NCBI GenBank assembly: GCA_022843125.1
Contig: JALHOG010000046.1
Coordinates: forward strand, 1-38,323
From: Ilumatobacteraceae bacterium
Lineage (GTDB): Bacteria > Actinomycetota > Acidimicrobiia > Acidimicrobiales > Ilumatobacteraceae
Direction: 5' to 3'
DNA length: 38,323 nt
The position numbers and the translations under genes are program-made. This document shows, in pieces, positions 33,893 to 38,323 of the stretch (its first letter is position 1; every line of letters begins with the position of its first letter). The notes beneath the pieces were generated by a model. The model was given only the letters and a program-made list of their open reading frames with translations. It did no database searches and was not told the DNA's origin.

Positions 33893-34540
33893 ATGCGGAT
33901 CGACGTGCTCATGGCGGAGCGTCCGGCATGGCGTGGACTCATGCACGCCTGGGCGTTCGTACTCGCCGTACCCGCCGGCGCCATGCTGGTCGTGTTCGCC
34001 GATCGTCCGGCGGCGCGCACTGCAGCCGCCATCTATGCCGCCACGTTGCTCCTGGTGTTCGGCACCTCGGCCGCCTACCACCGGCTCGCACACTCGTACG
34101 AGGCCCGGCGGATCATGCAGCGGGTCGACCACATGATGATCTACCTGCTCATCACCGGGACCTACGTACCGATCTGCCTGGTGGCGCTGCCGCCGGCTTG
34201 GGGCATATCGCTGCTGTCGGTCGTCGGTGCGCTCGCGCTGCTCGGCATCGTCTTGAAGGTGCTCGCGTTCCAGCGCTTCCAGTGGGTGAGCTATGCGCTC
34301 TACCCCGTGATGGGCTGGGCCGCGGTGTTCGCCGGTCCCGTGCTTGCAGATCGGCTCACCGGCCTGCAGCTCGCATTGGTCGTCGGCGGCGGCCTGGCCT
34401 ACACGATCGGCTTCCCGGTGCTCCTCCTGCGCCGTCCTGATCCGTGGCCGAAGGTGTTCGGCTACCACGAGGTGTGGCACGGCTTCACGGTGCTCGCCGC
34501 AGCGATGCACTTCGGTGCCGTCGCGTTGCTCGTCGCCTGA
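33893..34540 (+). CDS. Hemolysin III / PAQR family membrane protein
   Basis: 215 residues, seven hydrophobic helices, the size normal for the family (YqfA/TrhA). Metal-site motifs are present: SAAYHRLAH in helix 2, QRVDHMMIYLLITGTYVPI, and the C-terminal HEVWHGFTVLAAAMHFGA. Despite the name, members are multi-pass membrane hydrolase-like proteins (PAQR/CREST superfamily), and TrhA is linked to membrane-lipid homeostasis. The start is ATG 33893, supported by length and by TACGGT 7 bases upstream. An in-frame ATG at 33854 overlaps the preceding stop (TGATG) but adds unconserved residues. Confidence 0.9.
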   Translation: MRIDVLMAERPAWRGLMHAWAFVLAVPAGAMLVVFADRPAARTAAAIYAATLLLVFGTSAAYHRLAHSYEARRIMQRVDHMMIYLLITGTYVPICLVALPPAWGISLLSVVGALALLGIVLKVLAFQRFQWVSYALYPVMGWAAVFAGPVLADRLTGLQLALVVGGGLAYTIGFPVLLLRRPDPWPKVFGYHEVWHGFTVLAAAMHFGAVALLVA

Positions 34541-34543
34541 TCC

Positions 34544-35455
34544 GTGTCGGCGCGCGCCTTCGACTCGTACATCGCGATCGACTGGAGCGCTCGCGCCACT
34601 CGCGCTACCGGTGCCGACTCGATCTGGATTGCGGTGCTCGACGTTCCCGATCCGGGTGGTCGTCGCGACGGAGCGTCCCTCGCCAACCCTCCCACCCGCT
34701 TCGCGGCAGAGGCATACCTCCGCGCCCTCCTCGACGAGCGCCCCGACCGGCGGGTCCTGATGGGCGTCGACGTCGCGCTCGGCTATCCGGCGGGTACCGC
34801 AGTGGCGCTCGGGCTACCGGTCAGTGAGGTGCCCTGGCGGGCGGTGTGGCGTCGGATCGCCGAGCTGATCGTCGATGACGAGCACAACTCGAACAACCGG
34901 TTCGCTGTCGCTGCAGCGCTCAACCAGACGATCGGCGGTGCGCCCGGGCCGTTCTGGGGGTGCCCGCGGAGCCTGCAGGTCGACGGGCTCGAGCCCGTCA
35001 AGCCCTCGTCGTTCGCGCTCGCCGAGTTCCGCGCCGCCGAGCGGTCGTTGCGCGCTGCCGGCCGGCGGCCGCTGTCGGTGTGGCAGCTCACCGGCGCCGG
35101 GAGCGTGGGCAGCCAGACCCTCACGGCCATCCCGGTTCTCGAACGGCTCCTCACGGGATGTGACCGGCAGGTGGACGTGTGGCCGTTCACGACCGGCCTG
35201 ACGCCGCCGCCGACGAGCCCGGGTGGTGTGGTGCTGGCCGAGGTGTGGCCGACTGCGTTCGACCCCCCGATGCAGGCGGGATTGGTGCGTGACGCAGCCC
35301 AGGTGCGCCACGTTGCCGAGCAACTGTGCGATGCCGATCTCGACGGCCGCCTGGGCCGCTGGTTCGCGCCTGCGTTGGGCGGTGCAACCCCGGCCGAGGT
35401 GACGAGCGAGGAGGGTTGGGTTCTGGGCCCAGCCGAACGCCCGGACCGAACCTGA
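34544..35455 (+). CDS. DUF429-like RNase H-fold protein
   Basis: 303 residues. N-terminus FDSYIAIDWSARATRATGAD and later LMGVDVALGYPAG give two acidic motif strands of an RNase H-like fold, as in DUF429/YqgF-type proteins. PFWGCPR, GAGSVGSQTLTAIPVLERL and VVLAEVWPTAF follow in the order I remember from alphaproteobacterial and actinobacterial relatives of unknown function. A nuclease or phosphotransfer activity is possible but unproven. GTG 34544 begins 3 bases after the hemolysin III stop, so the two are an operon. Confidence 0.75.
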   Translation: MSARAFDSYIAIDWSARATRATGADSIWIAVLDVPDPGGRRDGASLANPPTRFAAEAYLRALLDERPDRRVLMGVDVALGYPAGTAVALGLPVSEVPWRAVWRRIAELIVDDEHNSNNRFAVAAALNQTIGGAPGPFWGCPRSLQVDGLEPVKPSSFALAEFRAAERSLRAAGRRPLSVWQLTGAGSVGSQTLTAIPVLERLLTGCDRQVDVWPFTTGLTPPPTSPGGVVLAEVWPTAFDPPMQAGLVRDAAQVRHVAEQLCDADLDGRLGRWFAPALGGATPAEVTSEEGWVLGPAERPDRT

Positions 35456-35480
35456 CGTTCGTGCGGCCGCCGTTCGTCAG
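35452..35480 (+). terminator. Weak inverted repeat after the DUF429-like gene
   Basis: CTGACG (35452-35457) and CGTCAG (35475-35480) pair perfectly, with a GCGGCCGC palindrome in the loop. It overlaps the stop codon and has no U-tract, so it is uncertain as a terminator. Confidence 0.25.
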
Positions 35481-35521
35481 CGAGTTCATGTCGTGTTCAC
35501 GGTCACTCGCCGTGCATCGTG

Positions 35522-35549
35522 TGGACGTTGCGCCTCGATCGCGTATCAT
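35522..35549 (+). promoter_or_regulatory. Candidate promoter before the Mrp gene
   Basis: TGGACG (35522-35527), 16-base spacer, TATCAT (35544-35549). Transcription would start near 35556. Confidence 0.35.
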
Positions 35550-35603
35550 TCGGCGACCCACCGAGGAGTGCCGGGAAAACGGGTCGGCGTTGTTCTCATT
35601 CCC

Positions 35604-38323
35604 ATGTTCGCGATCCTCATCCTCCACCTCGTCCTCGGCATCGCAATCGTGGCGTCGGGTGATCGGCTGGGGCGCCGTGCGTTTGCCCTCGCAGCGCTGG
35701 CGCCGCTGATCACGCTGATCTGGATCGCGACGCAGGTCCCCGATCTGCTCGACGGCGGCGTGGTCGAGCAGACCGTCGAATGGGTTCCGGCGCTCGATCT
35801 CACGCTCGCGTTGCGCGCCGACGTGTTCTCGCTGGTGATGGTGCTCCTGGTGAGCGGCATCGGCTTGCTGGTGTGTGCCTACGCGATCGGCTACTTCTCA
35901 CATCCGAAGCCAGGGACGGCGCGTCTCGCTGGGCTGATGACGCTGTTCGCAGGCTCGATGCTCGGTGTCGTCACGTCCGACCACTTGCTCGCACTATTCG
36001 TGTTCTGGGAGTTGACCTCGATCACGTCGTACCTGCTGATCGGCAACAGCGACACCGACCGCAAGGCACGCGATGCTGCGCTCTCCGCGATTCTCATCAC
36101 CGGGACGGGCGGGCTGGCGATGCTCGCGGGCCTCGTCATCGTCGGGCAGGCGGCGGGGACCTACCGCCTGAGCGAACTCGCCGCCGACGTCCCGTCCGGC
36201 AACGCCGTCACGGTCGGACTGCTGCTCGTCCTGATCGGTGCGTTCACGAAGTCGGCGCAGGTGCCGTTCGGGAGTTGGCTCCCGGGGGCCATGGTGGCCC
36301 CCACGCCGATCAGCACCTACCTGCACGCCGCCACGATGGTCAAGGCCGGTGTGTATCTGGTCGCTCGGCTGTCGCCGTTGTTCGCGACCACGGGCAACTG
36401 GCGGTCGATCGTGGTGACCGTCGGCGCGCTGACGATGCTGTACGGCGGCTGGCGCGCGCTGCGGCAGCACGACCTCAAGCTGCTGCTCGCGTACGGGACC
36501 GTCAGCCAGCTCGGCTTCCTGATGATCCTGCTCGGCTCCGGCATCTACGCCGCTGCCCAGGCCGGTGTGGTCCTGCTCCTCGCCCACGGCGCGTTCAAGG
36601 CTGCACTCTTCATGGTGGTCGGGATCGTCGACCACCAGGTCGGCACCCGTGACATCCGCCGTCTGCACGGCTTCGGTCCTGCGTGGCGCCCGGTGCTCGT
36701 CATCTCCGTGATCGGGGCAGCGTCGATGGCCGGGTTCCCGCCGCTCGTGGGCTTCATCGCGAAGGAGAAGGCGCTCCAGGCTGCGCTCGACGCCGATGTC
36801 GCCGGTTCCGTGGTGGCAGTCATCGCGATCGTGGCGGGCAGCATGCTCACGTTCGCGTACTCGGCGCGATTCGTGCTCGGGGTCGCCGGCCGGATGGCCG
36901 ACCCGTCGATCGAGGTGACGAGCCGCGACGCCACGCCACCGTCGTGGTCGTTCACGGCCCCGGCTGCGCTGCTCGCAGTGTTCAGCGTCGTCGCCGGGCT
37001 CGTGCCGTTCGTCATCGACGAGCTGGTGCGCGACGCAACGGTCAGCCTCTATCCCGATGCGAAGCCGAAGGACGTCGTCCTCTGGGCGGGCTTCAACCTC
37101 GCGCTCGTTCTCTCGGTCGTGATCATCCTGGTCGGGCTCGTGCTCGTGGCGTTGCGGGTTCGGGTCGAGGCGGTGCAGGCACGCGTGGGCGCATCGCTCG
37201 CTCCGGTGCCCACCGCCGACAGCGTGTTCTGGGCCTGGGTCACCGGCCTGCTCCGTTCGGCGAAACGGATCACAGCAGTCGTCCAGAGTGGTTCGCTGCC
37301 CGTGTACCTGATGGTGATCCTCGCTGTCGCTGCACTGGCACCGATCGCGCCTGCGATCGCTGCCATCGATACGTGGCCCGATCTGATCGAGACCCCGATG
37401 CACCTGCCGATCGTCGGCATCATCATCGTGGGGACGCTCGGTGCCACCATCGTCAGGCGGCGCATCGCTGCCGCGCTCATGCTCGGCGCGGTGGGGTACG
37501 GCATGGCTGGGCTCTACGTGGTTCAAGGCGCGCCCGACCTGGCGCTCACCCAGTTCGCGATCGAAACGCTCGCGACGGTGCTGTTCGTGCTCGTGCTGCG
37601 GTTCCTGCCGCGGCGCTTCGGCGACCGGCGGGTCGCGATCGTCACCCCGATCCGATTCGCGATCTCGGTGGCGGTCGGCGTGAGCGTCTTCGTGCTCGCG
37701 ATCGCGGCCGCCGGGGCGCGTTCCGACGTGGCGGCACCACCGATCTCCGACGAGATGCTCGAGCGTTCGGTACCCGATGCGAAGGGGAACAACGTCGTCA
37801 ACGTGATCCTCGTCGACTTCCGTGGGCTCGACACCCTTGGTGAGATCACGGTGCTCGTCGTTGCGGCCTTGGGAGCGGTGGCCCTCGCCCGATCTGCGCG
37901 CCGCCGCCCCGACGATCTGGAGGTTGGCGCTGCGCCGGCGGCATCGTCGACCGGGATCGCCCGTCTCCCGGTGCTCGACGCGTCGGCCAGGGTGCTGTTC
38001 GCGAGCATCCTCGTACTGTCGGTGTACTTCCTGTTCGCCGGTCACAATCAGCCTGGTGGCGGATTCGTGGGCGGTCTCACCGCCGGCGCTGCGATCAGCC
38101 TGCGGTATGTCGCCGGCGGCGTGTCCGCGGTGCGTGCGACGTTCCGGCTCCGCCCGTGGACCATCCTGGGCGGCGGCTTGTTCGTGTCGACCGCAACGGC
38201 GCTCGTACCGATCCTCACCGGGAACAGCGTGCTCGACCACGCCGCCTTCGACCGCGAGTTGCCGTTGCTGGGCGCAGTGAAGACCACGTCGGCGCTGATC
38301 TTCGACATGGGGGTGTACCTCGT
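35604..38323 (+). CDS. mrpA: Fused MrpA-MrpB Na+/H+ antiporter subunit (3' end outside window)
   Basis: At least 906 residues, open to the last base of the window. The N-terminal two thirds match MrpA/NuoL-type proton channels: MFAILILHLVLGIAIVASGD start, Glu136 in FVFWELTSITSYL, Lys216 in GAFTKSAQVPFGSW, and the conserved segment TPISTYLHAATMVKAGVYL (His241, Lys247). After about residue 600 come the MrpA C-terminal helices (GLYVVQGAPDLALTQF, VVNVILVDFRGLDTLGE). The MrpB part follows, beginning VLDASARVLFASIL with the hallmark HNQPGGGFVGGL. Mrp complexes exchange Na+ for H+ across the membrane for pH and salt homeostasis; mrpC-G should follow downstream. The start is chosen by homology; an in-frame GTG at 35568, directly after GAGGA, is an alternative. 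Confidence 0.93.
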   Translation, partial: MFAILILHLVLGIAIVASGDRLGRRAFALAALAPLITLIWIATQVPDLLDGGVVEQTVEWVPALDLTLALRADVFSLVMVLLVSGIGLLVCAYAIGYFSHPKPGTARLAGLMTLFAGSMLGVVTSDHLLALFVFWELTSITSYLLIGNSDTDRKARDAALSAILITGTGGLAMLAGLVIVGQAAGTYRLSELAADVPSGNAVTVGLLLVLIGAFTKSAQVPFGSWLPGAMVAPTPISTYLHAATMVKAGVYLVARLSPLFATTGNWRSIVVTVGALTMLYGGWRALRQHDLKLLLAYGTVSQLGFLMILLGSGIYAAAQAGVVLLLAHGAFKAALFMVVGIVDHQVGTRDIRRLHGFGPAWRPVLVISVIGAASMAGFPPLVGFIAKEKALQAALDADVAGSVVAVIAIVAGSMLTFAYSARFVLGVAGRMADPSIEVTSRDATPPSWSFTAPAALLAVFSVVAGLVPFVIDELVRDATVSLYPDAKPKDVVLWAGFNLALVLSVVIILVGLVLVALRVRVEAVQARVGASLAPVPTADSVFWAWVTGLLRSAKRITAVVQSGSLPVYLMVILAVAALAPIAPAIAAIDTWPDLIETPMHLPIVGIIIVGTLGATIVRRRIAAALMLGAVGYGMAGLYVVQGAPDLALTQFAIETLATVLFVLVLRFLPRRFGDRRVAIVTPIRFAISVAVGVSVFVLAIAAAGARSDVAAPPISDEMLERSVPDAKGNNVVNVILVDFRGLDTLGEITVLVVAALGAVALARSARRRPDDLEVGAAPAASSTGIARLPVLDASARVLFASILVLSVYFLFAGHNQPGGGFVGGLTAGAAISLRYVAGGVSAVRATFRLRPWTILGGGLFVSTATALVPILTGNSVLDHAAFDRELPLLGAVKTTSALIFDMGVYL

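Noticed and set aside
35994..38240. Minus-strand open frame of about 750 codons opposite mrpA
   Set aside because: Highly charged His/Arg/Asp low-complexity antisense frame; the plus strand encodes an unmistakable Mrp subunit.

Overview
The window is dense, high-GC bacterial chromosome with genes on both strands and no gene-free stretch longer than about 230 bases. Frequent GTG starts, 4-bp ATGA/GTGA overlaps, a UvrD2/HRDC-type helicase, NarL-type two-component genes, Thr-rich lipoproteins and an LPETG-anchored protein all suggest an actinobacterium. The overall gene content reminds me of Acidimicrobiia (Ilumatobacter-like), but that assignment is inference. I saw no rRNA, tRNA, CRISPR array, transposase or phage gene; it reads as ordinary chromosome.

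Left part (1-9.4 kb): a cut lipoprotein, a GcvT/LigM-like folate-dependent methyltransferase and a second lipoprotein are on the minus strand. Next comes a translationally coupled pair, a SWIM zinc-finger protein and an 889-residue helical-repeat protein. Divergent from the pair are a class V aminotransferase (NifS-like) and an RlmM-like RNA 2'-O-methyltransferase.

Middle (9.4-16.3 kb): a membrane-anchored FAS1-OmpA protein and a membrane/coiled-coil/helix-hairpin-helix protein face a minus-strand Rieske oxygenase coupled to a two-domain calycin-like protein. Then follow a cold-shock protein with a structured leader, two coupled small proteins and SelO (protein AMPylase).

16.3-24.6 kb: a tight larE-larB-larC operon for the nickel-pincer nucleotide cofactor is present without larA; LarC carries a 14-histidine insert. 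It meets an EamA transporter stop-to-stop. Next are an LPETG surface protein with tandem Cys repeats, a NarL-type histidine kinase/response regulator pair and a divergent FAD glycerol-3-phosphate dehydrogenase.

24.6-38.3 kb: a secreted M15 (VanY-like) peptidase with three beta-repeat domains, a UvrD-family helicase with HRDC domain, a PAS-PAS-PAS-GGDEF-EAL protein, a GT-C membrane glycosyltransferase, a hemolysin III/PAQR protein and a DUF429-like RNase H-fold protein. Last is a large fused MrpA-MrpB antiporter subunit that runs off the right edge and reads open through the last base.

A cross-window pattern is that many first genes lack a Shine-Dalgarno sequence but have a TANNNT-type hexamer 6-7 nt (sometimes 9 nt) before the start codon. 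This points to widespread leaderless transcripts, and I used it to choose several starts.
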